From the NCBI RefSeq assembly GCF_027474845.2, contig NZ_CP107031.2, positions 2,370,501 to 2,434,500 of the forward strand: a stretch of DNA of 64,000 nt, read 5' to 3'. The position numbers were made by a program, and so were the translations under genes. Under the pieces are notes generated by a model. It was not told the origin of the DNA, did not search any database, and saw only the letters and a program-made list of their open reading frames with translations. This stretch comes from Maribacter aestuarii (GTDB lineage: Bacteria > Bacteroidota > Bacteroidia > Flavobacteriales > Flavobacteriaceae). Position 1 is the first letter of the stretch, and each line of letters opens with the position of its first letter. Of the stretch, positions 23,550 through 33,844 are shown in pieces.

Positions 23550-23569
23550 ATTTGATTAACTTTATATTC

Positions 23570-24256
23570 ATGAAAAAGTTCTTGACCTGCTTAACTTTAA
23601 TCTGTTCTGGTTGGGTTACAGCACAAATACTATCCGATAGCAGTACTTCAGGTGAACGCTATTTTGAAGACCAGTTTTATCTGGGGGTAACCTATAACTT
23701 TGTTAGAAATAAACCAGATGGCTTAAGTCAACGGAATTTATCTTACGGGCTTAACGCTGGCTTCATAAGAGATATTCCCCTGAATGAATCTGGTACTAGA
23801 GCTTTGGGAATTGGTTTAGGTCTCGCACTTAATACATATTATTCCAATTTGGTGGCCGATGAGATCGATGGTGGATTTACCTATGAATTGATTGTTAACA
23901 ATCCAGACTTTAAACGAAGTAAATTAGAAACCCATGCTATAGAGTTTCCGCTTGAATTTCGATGGCGTAATTCTACTCCTGAGGAGTATCGCTTTTGGAG
24001 GGTCTATGCTGGTATCAAGGCAGCCTACATAATTGGTGCTCGCTCAAAGCTTGTTACCGAAAACCTGAAGGATAGTTTTTTTAATACGGATATAAAAGAT
24101 TTTCAGTATGGCTTAACGATCAATCTGGGCTATAATACTTTTAATATTCACGCTTATTATTCCCTCAGCGACCTTTTTGAGAGTTCGGAAACTGTAAATG
24201 GTGAGGCTATTGGATTTAGACCTTTACGAATAGGTATCATCTTCTATATCCTATAA
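23570..24256 (+). CDS. PorT-family outer-membrane beta-barrel protein
   Basis: The protein of about 228 residues starts with a signal peptide (MKKFLTCLTLICSGWVTAQ). Beta-strand-like stretches follow, such as FYLGVTYNFVRN, LGIGLGLALNTYYSNL and FQYGLTINLGYNTFNIHAYY, and the end is IFYIL. This is the PorT-like outer-membrane group. Some members take part in type IX secretion, but this one sits behind exbB/exbD rather than with secretion genes, so a general barrel function is safer. Its end overlaps the convergent gene by six bases. Confidence 0.75.
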   Translation: MKKFLTCLTLICSGWVTAQILSDSSTSGERYFEDQFYLGVTYNFVRNKPDGLSQRNLSYGLNAGFIRDIPLNESGTRALGIGLGLALNTYYSNLVADEIDGGFTYELIVNNPDFKRSKLETHAIEFPLEFRWRNSTPEEYRFWRVYAGIKAAYIIGARSKLVTENLKDSFFNTDIKDFQYGLTINLGYNTFNIHAYYSLSDLFESSETVNGEAIGFRPLRIGIIFYIL

Positions 24257-24856
24257 CCAGAACTTAACGGTCAATAATTGGCACAACAGGCCAATAAAAA
24301 GACCAACTACTAATTCCGATTTTGAATGCGCCTTTAAGTAAATTCTTGAAGTTGCCACCAAACCCAAAATTAATGTGCACAGACTGATGGCGATGATAAT
24401 ATTGATTTCAAAATGAATGCTCAATGCAATCAGGTACATGAGAATGGCTCCCATGCCTGTTAGGTGCATACTTACTTTTAGATTGAAAAAGAGTAACAAC
24501 AAGCATGCGAAAGCCGATGCCAATAGACCTACAAAGAAAAAATAAAGTTCAACAATGTAATTATTGGGAATTACTTTATACAATATCATGAACAATATTA
24601 GAATATGTATATAAAGTGGATATTTTCTTTCAGCAAGAGTAGGCACGTGAACTGTACTTACCATCCCAAGATTCTTGAGTATTAAATAGCTTACCATAGG
24701 GACGATTACCGTTAGTATAAATATGGGTAAAATGTTACCGCTCTGAATTTCTAATGGGCTGTATTTTGGGGTTATCAAAAAATACGCAAGAGTGCCACCT
24801 ATAGGAACGAATAAAGGATGGAACAGGTAGGAAATAAAACTAAAGAAAAATCGCAT
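24251..24856 (-). CDS. membrane protein related to PAP2 phosphatases, catalytic core degenerate
   Basis: The 201-residue protein has about six hydrophobic helices. VSMHLTGMGAILM and LVATSRIYLKAHSKSELVVG resemble the second (SxxxH) and third (SRxxxxxHxxxE/D) motifs of phosphatidic acid phosphatase type 2 enzymes. The first motif (KxxxxxxRP) is not obvious. It may be a lipid phosphatase or a relative that has lost activity. It overlaps the rpoN stop by one base, so it is the second gene of the rpoN operon. Confidence 0.6.
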   Translation of the reverse strand: MRFFFSFISYLFHPLFVPIGGTLAYFLITPKYSPLEIQSGNILPIFILTVIVPMVSYLILKNLGMVSTVHVPTLAERKYPLYIHILILFMILYKVIPNNYIVELYFFFVGLLASAFACLLLLFFNLKVSMHLTGMGAILMYLIALSIHFEINIIIAISLCTLILGLVATSRIYLKAHSKSELVVGLFIGLLCQLLTVKFWL

Positions 24857-26313
24857 TACATCTGTTTTCGGAGCCTTGCCACAGGAATTCCCATTTGCTC
24901 CCTGTACTTAGCCACTGTTCGTCTTGCAATTGGATATCCTTTATCCTTTAGTATGGATGCAAGTTTATCATCTGTAAGCGGTTTTCTTTTCGCTTCTTCT
25001 TTTATTACCGTCTCCAATATCTTCTTTATTTCCTTTGTAGAAACATCCTCTCCTTGTTCATTTTTCATGGATTCGGAAAAATATTCCTTTATGAGTTTTG
25101 TACCATAGGGGGTATCTACATATTTGCTGTTGGCAACCCTGGAAACGGTAGATACGTCCATATCTATTTCGTCTGCAATGTCCTTTAGTATCATTGGACG
25201 AAGGTTACGTTCATCACCTGTAAGAAAGTATTCTTTTTGGTAGTTCATGATGGCATTCATTGTGATGAACAATGTCTGCTGTCTTTGCCGAATAGCATCT
25301 ATGAACCATTTCGCCGCATCTAATTTTTGTTTTATGAACAGCACCGTATCCTTTTGGGACTTCGACTTTTCCTTGGATGCCTTATAGCCTTTGAGCATGT
25401 TGCTGTATTCCCGTGATACATGCAGCTCAGGAGCATTTCTCCCATTTAGGGTGAGCTCCAGTTCTCCTTCCACAATTCTGATGGAAAAATCGGGAACTAC
25501 ATGTTCGATTATTCTATTGTTACCAGCGTAGGAACCTCCTGGTTTGGGATTCAATTTCTCTATTTCCGCTATGGCTGCTTTGAGTTCCTCTTCTGTTATA
25601 TTGTGTTTTTGTAAAAGCTTCTGGTAGTGTTTTTTAGTAAATTGTTCAAATGACTTTTTCAGGATTGCAATGGCCAATTCCACACTGGGCGTCAATTCCT
25701 TGCGTTCTAATTGAATGATTAAACACTCTTCCAAAGATCGTGCGGCAACTCCGGGTGGATCCAACTCTTGGACTATGGATAGCACACGTTGGATGGTCTC
25801 CTCGTCTGTATACACATTTTGGGTAAAAGCTAAATCATCAAGAATATCTGAAATCGGTCTTCTGATATAACCACTCTCATCTACACTGCCCACAAGGAAT
25901 TCGGCGATTGACCATTCTTCATCGCTTAAATAAACCGTGTTTAGTTGATTGAGTAGGTATTGATTGAAAGAGACTCCTGCCGCATAAGGCACACTTTTCT
26001 CTTCGTCATCCGAACTGTAGTTATTGGCATGTGTACGGTATTCCGGAATTTCATCATCACTCAAATAATCATCAATATTTATATCCTCCGCATTGATGGA
26101 TTCGCTATCGGATTCCGCTTCATAAACTTCGTCATACTCATCGTTTAAATTTTCCAATTCCTCCTTCCCACTTTCCAAAGCGGGATTTTCTTCCAACTCT
26201 TGTTTTAAGCGCTGTTCAAATGCCTGGGTCGGCAATTGTATCAGCTTCATCAACTGGATTTGTTGTGGAGATAGTTTCTGTGATAATTTAAATTGTAAGT
26301 GTTGTTTAAGCAT
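24856..26313 (-). CDS. rpoN: RNA polymerase sigma-54 factor
   Basis: The 485-residue protein has region I (LKQHLQFKLSQKLSPQQIQL, which binds activator and core), an acidic region II (residues about 55-95), the core-binding region, and the RpoN box near the C-terminus (ARRTVAKYREQMGIPVARLR), which recognises -24 promoters. Sigma-54 needs an ATP-dependent enhancer-binding protein to open promoters; none is in this window. Two inverted repeats lie in the leader. Confidence 0.97.
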   Translation of the reverse strand: MLKQHLQFKLSQKLSPQQIQLMKLIQLPTQAFEQRLKQELEENPALESGKEELENLNDEYDEVYEAESDSESINAEDINIDDYLSDDEIPEYRTHANNYSSDDEEKSVPYAAGVSFNQYLLNQLNTVYLSDEEWSIAEFLVGSVDESGYIRRPISDILDDLAFTQNVYTDEETIQRVLSIVQELDPPGVAARSLEECLIIQLERKELTPSVELAIAILKKSFEQFTKKHYQKLLQKHNITEEELKAAIAEIEKLNPKPGGSYAGNNRIIEHVVPDFSIRIVEGELELTLNGRNAPELHVSREYSNMLKGYKASKEKSKSQKDTVLFIKQKLDAAKWFIDAIRQRQQTLFITMNAIMNYQKEYFLTGDERNLRPMILKDIADEIDMDVSTVSRVANSKYVDTPYGTKLIKEYFSESMKNEQGEDVSTKEIKKILETVIKEEAKRKPLTDDKLASILKDKGYPIARRTVAKYREQMGIPVARLRKQM

Positions 26314-26322
26314 TGCCTTTTA

Positions 26323-26361
26323 CTCGATAATCGAGATTAATATGCTCCGACGCTTACGTCG
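26323..26361 (-). promoter_or_regulatory. two inverted repeats in the rpoN leader
   Basis: CTCGATAATCGAG (26323-26335) and CGACGCTTACGTCG (26348-26361) are perfect inverted repeats between asnS and rpoN. The second lies next to a -7-like TATATTTC on the minus strand, so it would form a hairpin at the 5' end of the rpoN mRNA or serve as a protein-binding site. Confidence 0.4.
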
Positions 26362-26447
26362 AAATATAAAGTTCAATTTTCTTTTAATATCTCCGAAGGA
26401 TTACCCCGGGATTGTTTGCTACTGGATATAAAAGTAACGAAATACCC

Positions 26448-27881
26448 TTAGAATTCCGCATTTTGTGGGGTTCTTGGAAATGGAATTACATCCCTGATAT
26501 TTCCCATACCTGTTGCGAAGAGTACAAGTCTTTCGAAACCGAGCCCAAAACCACTATGAACGGCAGTCCCAAATTTTCGCAGATCAAGATACCACCAGAG
26601 CTCCTCCTCCGGAATATCCAAAGCGGCCATTTTCTGTTTTAGCACCTCTAGACGTTCTTCCCTTTGAGACCCGCCTACAATTTCCCCGATTCCTGGAAAA
26701 AGGATATCCATGGCCCTTACGGTTTTACCATCATCGTTCAATCGCATATAAAACGCTTTTATTTTTGCGGGATAGTCAAAAAGGATTACAGGGCATTTAA
26801 AGTGTTTTTCAACCAAAAATCGCTCATGTTCACTTTGCAGATCGGCACCCCAATCGTTAATAGGATATTGAAATTTCTTCTTTTTGTTTGGTTTACTATT
26901 TCTTAATATTTCTATAGCCTCAGTATAAGTAACCCTTTTAAAATTATTATCTGTGATGAATCGCAGTTTATCTCTAAGCGCCATCTCGCTACGTTCGGCC
27001 TGTGGCTTAGTCTTTTCTTCGTCTAGCAATCTTTTCTCTAAAAATTCAAGGTCTTCCTCGCAATTTTTTAAAACATAGCTAATAACGCTTTTAATAAAGT
27101 CTTCGGCTAAATCCATGTTGGCATCTAGGTCAAAGAAGGCCATCTCTGGCTCTATCATCCAGAATTCCGCTAAATGCCTACTTGTATTAGAATTTTCTGC
27201 TCTAAAGGTAGGTCCAAAGGTATATACTTTCCCAAGTCCCATGGCGTAGGCCTCTGCCTCTAGCTGACCTGAGACTGTTAAGTTAGTTTCCTTTCCGAAA
27301 AAATCCTGCTCATAATCAACCTCTCCTTCTTTATTAAGAGGAGGGTTCTTTTCATCTAGTGTTGTGACACGAAACATTTCTCCCGCACCCTCTGCATCGG
27401 AACCCGTAATAATGGGGGCATGAAAATAATAAAAACCGTTATCAGTGAAATACTTATGAATCGCAAAAGCCAAAGCTGACTTTACACGCATCACCGCGGC
27501 AAAGGTATTGGTGCGTATGCGTAAATGGGCTTTTTCCCTCAAAAACTCCAATGAGTGCTTTTTTGGTTGAATCGGATATTCCTCGGGGTCCGCCGTACCA
27601 TGAACGAATATATCCTTAACCTGTATTTCAACGGATTGACCACGCCCTTGACTTTCCACCAAAGTACCCGTAATTTTCAAGGCGGCACCAGTATTAATTT
27701 TCTTAAGTAAACTTTCATCAAAGTTTTCAAATTCAACGACACACTGAATGTTATTGATTGTGGAACCATCGTTCAACGCAATAAAACGATTGCTTCTAAA
27801 GGTTCTTACCCACCCGTTTACGGTTACTTCTCGTAATAGTCCTTCTCCTGAAAGTATTTCTTTTATGGTCGCTGAACGCAT
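26448..27881 (-). CDS. asnS: asparaginyl-tRNA synthetase
   Basis: A class II synthetase that charges tRNA-Asn with asparagine. The 477-residue protein has an N-terminal OB-fold anticodon-binding domain (VTVNGWVRTFRSNRFIALND), motif 2 in FRAENSNTSRHLAEFWMIEPE, and motif 3 in GFGLGFERLVLFATGMGNIRD near the C-terminus. The length fits the bacterial family. It is a single gene; rpoN lies downstream on the same strand. Confidence 0.97.
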   Translation of the reverse strand: MRSATIKEILSGEGLLREVTVNGWVRTFRSNRFIALNDGSTINNIQCVVEFENFDESLLKKINTGAALKITGTLVESQGRGQSVEIQVKDIFVHGTADPEEYPIQPKKHSLEFLREKAHLRIRTNTFAAVMRVKSALAFAIHKYFTDNGFYYFHAPIITGSDAEGAGEMFRVTTLDEKNPPLNKEGEVDYEQDFFGKETNLTVSGQLEAEAYAMGLGKVYTFGPTFRAENSNTSRHLAEFWMIEPEMAFFDLDANMDLAEDFIKSVISYVLKNCEEDLEFLEKRLLDEEKTKPQAERSEMALRDKLRFITDNNFKRVTYTEAIEILRNSKPNKKKKFQYPINDWGADLQSEHERFLVEKHFKCPVILFDYPAKIKAFYMRLNDDGKTVRAMDILFPGIGEIVGGSQREERLEVLKQKMAALDIPEEELWWYLDLRKFGTAVHSGFGLGFERLVLFATGMGNIRDVIPFPRTPQNAEF

Positions 27882-27980
27882 TCTAAACAGAATTGAAAAT
27901 TAAATGCCAAAGATAGCTTTTTGATAAAAAACTACGTGTTGATAAGGGTGCTAAATAGTGATAAAAGTTTTGTGGAATCC

Positions 27981-30368
27981 CTAGTCGTTATCCTCGTCCT
28001 TGGGAAGAATGTCAATTTGGGGTTTTTTAAGCGTTTGCTTGTTTGCAATACTTCTTTCCAATGAAATCAATAAAGATGGTAAAAGAATAAGATTTGCCAA
28101 CATAGCAAATAGCAATGTGGCAGAGACCAAAGCTCCTAAAGCAACAGTTCCTCCAAAATTAGAAATGACAAAAACCGAAAAACCAAAGAACAATACGATA
28201 GAAGTATAGAACATGCTCACCCCGGTTTCTCGAAGTGCGGCGTAGACCGATTTTTCTATCTTCCATTTACTCGCCGTAAGTTCCTGCCTATATTTCGCCA
28301 GAAAGTGAATGGTGTCATCTACTGATATCCCAAACGCAATACTAAAGACTAATATAGTAGATGGTTTAATGGGTACACCAACAAAGCCCATGATGCCCGC
28401 TGTAACGATTAGTGGAAGAAGATTGGGAATCAAGGAAATTATGATCATTCTGAACGAGCGGAACAAATAGGCCATAAATAGCGCAATGAGCCCAATAGCC
28501 AATGCCAAGGATATAATTAAGTTTTTAACAAGATACTTGGTCCCCTTTAGAAACAGTAACGCACTTCCTGTCATGTAGACCGTGTAGCGTTCTTCGGGAA
28601 AAATTTTCGCAATATTTTCCAAGAGCCGCTCCTCAATCTGTTCCATCCGATCTGTTTTCACGTCACGCATAAAAGTCGTTATTCGTGCCACCTGCCCTGT
28701 GCTGTCCACGAAACTTTCTAGAAGATTGCCATTGTCTGAAGATTTTCGGGCAACGTCCATGATAAAATTATTCTCTTGGCTGGTAGGCAGTTGGTAGTAT
28801 TTAGGCAACCCGTTATAGAAAGCCTGCTTGGAATATTTCACCAGATTGACTACTGAAACAGGTTTCGAAAGCTCGGGAATTTCGTCGATAACTTCCCCCA
28901 AGCGATCCATCCTTTTTAAGGTAGCTGGTTTTAGTACGCCCTTTGGATTTTTGGTGTCGACCACGATTTCCACAGGCATTATTCCGTCGAATTCCTTTTC
29001 AAAAAAACGGATGTCTTTGAAAAACTCGGCATTCTTGGGCATATCCTCTATGGGACTTCCTGATATATTTATAGTATAAATTCCAATAATACTGATTACC
29101 AATAGGGCTATAGAGACAATGTAGACCGTAATTCTTTGTCCCCTTACGATACGCTCCATCCAATTGACAAAAGCATCGATCCACCGTTTGTTCAAATGTT
29201 TAAGATGTCGGGTTTTTGGAAGGGAAAGAAAACTGTAAACTATGGGAATAATCAAGAGTGATAGTATGAAAATGCCAATGATATTGATGGAGGCTACAAT
29301 ACCGAACTCTTTAAGCAATTTACTATCGGTAATAATAAAAGTGGCAAAACCTGACGCCGTCGTCATGTTTGTCATTAATGTAGCGTTGCCTATTTTAGAA
29401 ATGACTCTTTGTAAAGACAAAGCCTGATTCCCATGCTTTTTTACTTCTTGTTGGTACTTATTGATCAGAAATATACAGTTGGGAATTCCGATGACGATAA
29501 TTAGAGGTGGAATCAATGCCGTTAAAACGGTAATTTCATATTGTAGAAGTCCCAATATCCCGAAAGCCCACATAACCCCTATTATAACAACACACATTGA
29601 AATAAAGGTTGCTCTCAAACTTCTAAAAAAGAAAAAGAATATAAGGGATGTAACCCCCAAGGCGGCTAAAATAAACTTTCCTATTTCATCAATAATATTT
29701 TGGGAATTCATGGTACGTACGTAAGGCATACCAGAAATATGAACGTCTAGACCAGTTTCTTCTTCGAAACTATCGACCAAATGAATCATATCCTTTAAAA
29801 TGAAATCTTTACGGACACTGGTGTTCACAATGTCCTTATCCAGATATAATATGGTTCTCAGGGTGCCGCTATCCTTATTAAAAATAAGGTTATCGTAAAA
29901 GGGTAGGTCGTTGAACAAATGTTTTTTTATACTGTCAATTTCCTTTGCGGTTTCCGGTTCCTTTTTGAGTAGGGGGACCAGAACAAATTCTTGTTTCTCT
30001 TTATCTTTAACCAATTCCTGTAGATTGTCCGTAGAAAGGACGAAGTCTACTTCCGGGAAGGCACCCAGTTGTTTGCTAAACTTGTTCCAGCGATTGAAAT
30101 TAACAGGGTTAAAGAGAGCTGTGTCTTGTACGGCAAAAACAACCTCATTACCTTCTTCACCAAATTGATTCAGGAATTGTTGATACTCTAGGTTAATAGG
30201 ATGATCGTCTGGTAGAAGGTTAGCCTGCGAACTGGAAAAACGCATATGTTGCCATTGCATTCCCAGAAATATGGTGAAGGCGGCAATAAGCAATAATATC
30301 AGAATTCTATTTCTGAGTATTATTTTTGCTGTTTTTGCCCAAAATCCTTGAGTAAGTTTAGCTACCAT
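27981..30368 (-). CDS. RND-superfamily transporter (MMPL/HpnN type)
   Basis: The protein of about 795 residues has two repeated halves. Each has a lone helix near its start (ILILLLIAAFTIFLGMQW; VYIVSIALLVISIIGIYTI), a large extracytoplasmic loop and then a bundle of five helices with sterol-sensing-like text (GIPNCIFLINKYQ; FGISVDDTIHFLAKYR). This is the RND architecture of MMPL exporters that move lipids or hydrophobic compounds. ATG 30368 (MVAKLTQGFWAKT) is chosen; an in-frame ATG at 30407 is possible. No periplasmic partner or outer-membrane channel gene is adjacent. Confidence 0.88.
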   Translation of the reverse strand: MVAKLTQGFWAKTAKIILRNRILILLLIAAFTIFLGMQWQHMRFSSSQANLLPDDHPINLEYQQFLNQFGEEGNEVVFAVQDTALFNPVNFNRWNKFSKQLGAFPEVDFVLSTDNLQELVKDKEKQEFVLVPLLKKEPETAKEIDSIKKHLFNDLPFYDNLIFNKDSGTLRTILYLDKDIVNTSVRKDFILKDMIHLVDSFEEETGLDVHISGMPYVRTMNSQNIIDEIGKFILAALGVTSLIFFFFFRSLRATFISMCVVIIGVMWAFGILGLLQYEITVLTALIPPLIIVIGIPNCIFLINKYQQEVKKHGNQALSLQRVISKIGNATLMTNMTTASGFATFIITDSKLLKEFGIVASINIIGIFILSLLIIPIVYSFLSLPKTRHLKHLNKRWIDAFVNWMERIVRGQRITVYIVSIALLVISIIGIYTINISGSPIEDMPKNAEFFKDIRFFEKEFDGIMPVEIVVDTKNPKGVLKPATLKRMDRLGEVIDEIPELSKPVSVVNLVKYSKQAFYNGLPKYYQLPTSQENNFIMDVARKSSDNGNLLESFVDSTGQVARITTFMRDVKTDRMEQIEERLLENIAKIFPEERYTVYMTGSALLFLKGTKYLVKNLIISLALAIGLIALFMAYLFRSFRMIIISLIPNLLPLIVTAGIMGFVGVPIKPSTILVFSIAFGISVDDTIHFLAKYRQELTASKWKIEKSVYAALRETGVSMFYTSIVLFFGFSVFVISNFGGTVALGALVSATLLFAMLANLILLPSLLISLERSIANKQTLKKPQIDILPKDEDND

Positions 30369-30480
30369 AGGTGTTATTAGCAGAGTGCAAAGGTAACCAA
30401 AGACCAATAGTGTTCCTAAACTGCAAGTCTATAAATATCGTAGATAAGGTTGATGTAGGGTGCTTCAGTTTATTTTGGTA

Positions 30481-31035
30481 TTAAACTTTCATGATTTCAG
30501 CCTCTTTTAGGCCTAAAAAATTATCGATTTTGGTAACATATTTGTCCGTTAGTTCTTGGACGTCCGCAGTGGCATTCTTTTCCAAATCCTCTGATACTTC
30601 TAAATCCTTTATTTCTTTATTGGCATCCTGTCTTGCACTTCGGACTCCTACTTTGGCGTGCTCGGCCTCGGCCTTCGCTTGTTTCGTAAGTTGTATTCTT
30701 CGCTCTTCGGTGAGGGGCGGTACGTTAATGATTACGTAATCTCCATTATTCATTGGATTGAATCCTAAATTGGCGTTCATTATGGCTTTTTCAATTTCTT
30801 GAAGCATGCTTTTCTCCCATGGTTGCACCGATAAAGTCCTTCCGTCAGGAGTGTTGATATTGGCCACTTGTGATAGAGGAGTTTGTGATCCATAATAATC
30901 CACCAAAACGGAGGACAACATGGCAGGGCTGGCTTTTCCTGCTCTAATTTTTAAAAATTCCCGCTCTAAATGGGCGATTGCTGCATCCATGCTCTCCTTG
31001 GCGGAATCCAAAATAAACTGTATATCTTCGTTCAT
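30481..31035 (-). CDS. frr: ribosome recycling factor
   Basis: RRF splits post-termination ribosomes with EF-G. The 184-residue protein has the N-terminal helix ERELLKIRAGKASP-like segment (LEREFLKIRAGKASPAMLSS), VDYYGSQTPLSQVANINTPD and NVPPLTEERRIQLTKQAK. Its length is standard. It follows pyrH by 42 bases in the same direction, the usual pyrH-frr pair. Confidence 0.97.
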   Translation of the reverse strand: MNEDIQFILDSAKESMDAAIAHLEREFLKIRAGKASPAMLSSVLVDYYGSQTPLSQVANINTPDGRTLSVQPWEKSMLQEIEKAIMNANLGFNPMNNGDYVIINVPPLTEERRIQLTKQAKAEAEHAKVGVRSARQDANKEIKDLEVSEDLEKNATADVQELTDKYVTKIDNFLGLKEAEIMKV

Positions 31036-31077
31036 AATATAATATTTCTAAAGCTTAGCCATAAATCGTGCCGATCG

Positions 31078-31785
31078 CTACATGTTCACTGTAGTTCCTA
31101 TGGTCTGCCCGTCAACAATTTTTAAAAGATTTCCTTTTTTATTCATATCAAAAACTACGATGGGTAGTTCGTTTTCCTGACTTAAAGTAAATGCAGTGGT
31201 ATCCATAACTTTTAAACCTTTATTAAGTACATCCTGAAAGGAAATGTTGTCAAACTTTGTTGCATCTTTATTTTTTTCTGGATCTGAGGTATAAATACCA
31301 TCAACACGAGTTCCCTTTAGTATGACATCAGCCTCTATTTCAATGGCACGCAGTACTGCCGCGGAATCTGTCGTGAAATAAGGGTTTCCCGTTCCTCCTC
31401 CAAAAATAACAACTCTACCTTTTTCCAAATGCCTTATTGCCCTTCTGCGTATAAAGGGTTCCGCCACTTCGTTAATTTTTATGGCGGACTGTAATCGTGT
31501 TTCTACTTGTTGCATTTCTAAAGCGCTCTGTAAGGCCAGTCCGTTGATGACGGTTGCCAACATGCCCATATGATCACCTTGCACCCGGTCCATTCCAGTG
31601 GCCGCTCCGGAAAGTCCCCTAAAGATGTTTCCACCACCAATAACAATGGCTACCTGAATTCCTTTCGCAACGACCGCTTTTATTTCTTCGGCATATTCGT
31701 TGAGGCGATTGGGGTCAATCCCATATTGTTTTTCGCCCATTAAAGCCTCACCACTTAGTTTTAAAAGTATTCTTTTATAATGCAT
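31078..31785 (-). CDS. pyrH: UMP kinase
   Basis: Phosphorylates UMP to UDP. The 235-residue protein has [21 protein letters not shown], the regulatory [20 protein letters not shown], and [23 protein letters not shown], all typical of bacterial hexameric UMP kinases. It is the first gene of the pyrH-frr operon, with a -7 promoter element 20 bases upstream. Confidence 0.97.
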   Translation of the reverse strand: MHYKRILLKLSGEALMGEKQYGIDPNRLNEYAEEIKAVVAKGIQVAIVIGGGNIFRGLSGAATGMDRVQGDHMGMLATVINGLALQSALEMQQVETRLQSAIKINEVAEPFIRRRAIRHLEKGRVVIFGGGTGNPYFTTDSAAVLRAIEIEADVILKGTRVDGIYTSDPEKNKDATKFDNISFQDVLNKGLKVMDTTAFTLSQENELPIVVFDMNKKGNLLKIVDGQTIGTTVNM

Positions 31786-31804
31786 TTTTTATTTTGTTTC
31801 GAAA

Positions 31805-31812
31805 CAAAAATA
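31805..31812 (-). promoter_or_regulatory. -7 promoter element for pyrH-frr
   Basis: Read on the minus strand the bases are TATTTTTG, an exact TAnnTTTG match; transcription would begin near 31800, 15 bases before the pyrH start. A -33 TTG at the proper distance was not seen. Confidence 0.45.
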
Positions 31813-31952
31813 ATGAAAAAAATGATGCCCGTTGCTGGTGTGGCTTTACTATTAAAACATAATTATTTCCTAATAAATGGGTCGCAATATTTATTTTTAA
31901 TAATCTTGTACTGGGCTGTTCTTATGGGCTCCTTTTTAATTTCTTACTATTT

Positions 31953-33824
31953 ATGAAAAACTCATTTCTCTATCTTTTTATTTTTAGCATGCTTTATGGC
32001 TGTGGGGTTAAAAAGTCTTTATTAACCGTTGATAATGTACCAATTGAAGTGTCTTTGGACTTAATCAACGTCATAGATGACAGAGTAAATGTTTCCATTG
32101 ATCCAGGAGCTTTCCAAACAGAGGTGGTAACTTTTAAGATTCCCAAGACTGTCCCTGGAACATATAGTACGGATGATTATGGCCAATATATAGAAGACCT
32201 AGTTGCCTTTGATTATAATGGAAATACAATGAAAGTTAACCAACCGGACAAGAATACCTGGGTAGTTGCCAATGGAAAAAATCTTGACAGGCTAATCTAT
32301 AAGGTCAACGATACTTATGATACAGAACGTGAGGTTACAGATGCAGTTTTTTCTCCAGCTGGGACCAATATTCTGTCAGGTAAGAACTTTATGCTCAACC
32401 TTCATGGTTTCATAGGCTATTTTGAAGGGTTTAAGGAAGTTCCTTACCGATTGGAGGTATCCAAACCTGAAAATTTGGAATCCACTACTTCCTTAATACT
32501 TGTTGAACCCAAAGAACTAGATCCTGCCACGGATAGTTTTTACGCGTCAAGGTATTTTGAAGTTATTGATAACCCTATTCTTTATGCTGAACATAACAAA
32601 GAGAAATTTCAAATCAATGATATTACGGTTACATTAAGTGTTTATTCCCCAAATGGCGTTTATAAGGCTTCGGACTTAAAGGAGCGAATGGAAGAAATGA
32701 TGGCGGCTCAAAAAGCATTCTTAGGGGATATTGATGGCACTAAAGAGTATAGTATTCTTCTTTATCTGTCCACTATGGAAGATACAGACGCAAATGGTTT
32801 TGGAGCGTTGGAGCACCATACCTCTACTGTTGTAGTATTGCCTGAGGCCATGCCAAAGGAACGTTTGGAACAGGCTATGGTAGATGTGGTTTCCCATGAG
32901 TTCTTCCATATTGTGACTCCGTTGACGGTACACTCTAAAGAAATACAGTTCTTTGATTTCAACGACCCAAAAATGTCCCAACACTTATGGATGTATGAAG
33001 GGACCACCGAATATTTTGCAAATCTTTTTCAAATCAATCAAGGACTTATAAGCGAAGAAGAGTTTTATGAGCGGATAATGAGAAAGATAAATAATTCAAA
33101 GGCTTACGATGATTCGATGTCTTTCACGGTTATGAGTAGTAATATTCAAAATGAGCCATACGAGTCTAATTATGCCAATGTTTATGAAAAAGGTGCATTA
33201 ATAAACATGTGCCTTGATATTTTGTTGAGAACGGAAAGCAATGGTCAAAAAGGAGTATTGTGGCTAATGAAGGAATTGTCTAAAAATTATGGTAAGGATG
33301 TTCCTTTTGAAGATGTCAAGTTAATTGAGGAAATTGTGGCATTGACGTATCCGGAAGTCCGCAATTTCTTCGATGCACATGTCGTAGGCGAATTGCCGAT
33401 AGATTATAGCGAATATTTGGCAAAAGTAGGATTGGCAACGGTAAGGGAGGATAAGCAGACTGGATATTTTTTAGATGGCGAAATCCCTTTTATAGACGTT
33501 GACCTAGAAAATGGGAATAGCATCTACATTAGAGAAGGAATTGAATTGAGTTCTTTTTATGATGGATTGGGCATTCAAGGTGGGGACGTGATTAAAAGTA
33601 TTAATGGTACCTCTGTTGATTTGGAATCCATAAGGCAAATCATCAGCCAAAGTTTTGGTTGGAATGCGGAGACGGTAATTAAAATGGAAATAATAAGGGA
33701 TGGAGAAACCATAGTAGTGGAGGGCCCGGTGGGAACACCAACTATGGAGGTTGAAAAAATTATTCCTGTAAAAGGGGTTTCCGAAGATTTTTCTGATTTG
33801 AGGAATGCTTGGTTACGGGGATAG
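31953..33824 (+). CDS. M61 family metallopeptidase lipoprotein with PDZ domain
   Basis: The 623-residue protein has a lipoprotein signal (LFIFSMLYGC, Cys at about residue 17). The zinc site HEFFH lies in VVSHEFFHIVTPLTVHSKE, with the third ligand Glu in LWMYEGTTEYFANLF, as in M61 glycyl aminopeptidases. The C-terminal PDZ-like domain has GLGIQGGDVIKSING. The protein is probably anchored on the periplasmic or outer face and trims peptides. It is monocistronic, closed by a terminator. Confidence 0.9.
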   Translation: MKNSFLYLFIFSMLYGCGVKKSLLTVDNVPIEVSLDLINVIDDRVNVSIDPGAFQTEVVTFKIPKTVPGTYSTDDYGQYIEDLVAFDYNGNTMKVNQPDKNTWVVANGKNLDRLIYKVNDTYDTEREVTDAVFSPAGTNILSGKNFMLNLHGFIGYFEGFKEVPYRLEVSKPENLESTTSLILVEPKELDPATDSFYASRYFEVIDNPILYAEHNKEKFQINDITVTLSVYSPNGVYKASDLKERMEEMMAAQKAFLGDIDGTKEYSILLYLSTMEDTDANGFGALEHHTSTVVVLPEAMPKERLEQAMVDVVSHEFFHIVTPLTVHSKEIQFFDFNDPKMSQHLWMYEGTTEYFANLFQINQGLISEEEFYERIMRKINNSKAYDDSMSFTVMSSNIQNEPYESNYANVYEKGALINMCLDILLRTESNGQKGVLWLMKELSKNYGKDVPFEDVKLIEEIVALTYPEVRNFFDAHVVGELPIDYSEYLAKVGLATVREDKQTGYFLDGEIPFIDVDLENGNSIYIREGIELSSFYDGLGIQGGDVIKSINGTSVDLESIRQIISQSFGWNAETVIKMEIIRDGETIVVEGPVGTPTMEVEKIIPVKGVSEDFSDLRNAWLRG

Positions 33825-33844
33825 ACAAGCATATGGTTTAATTG

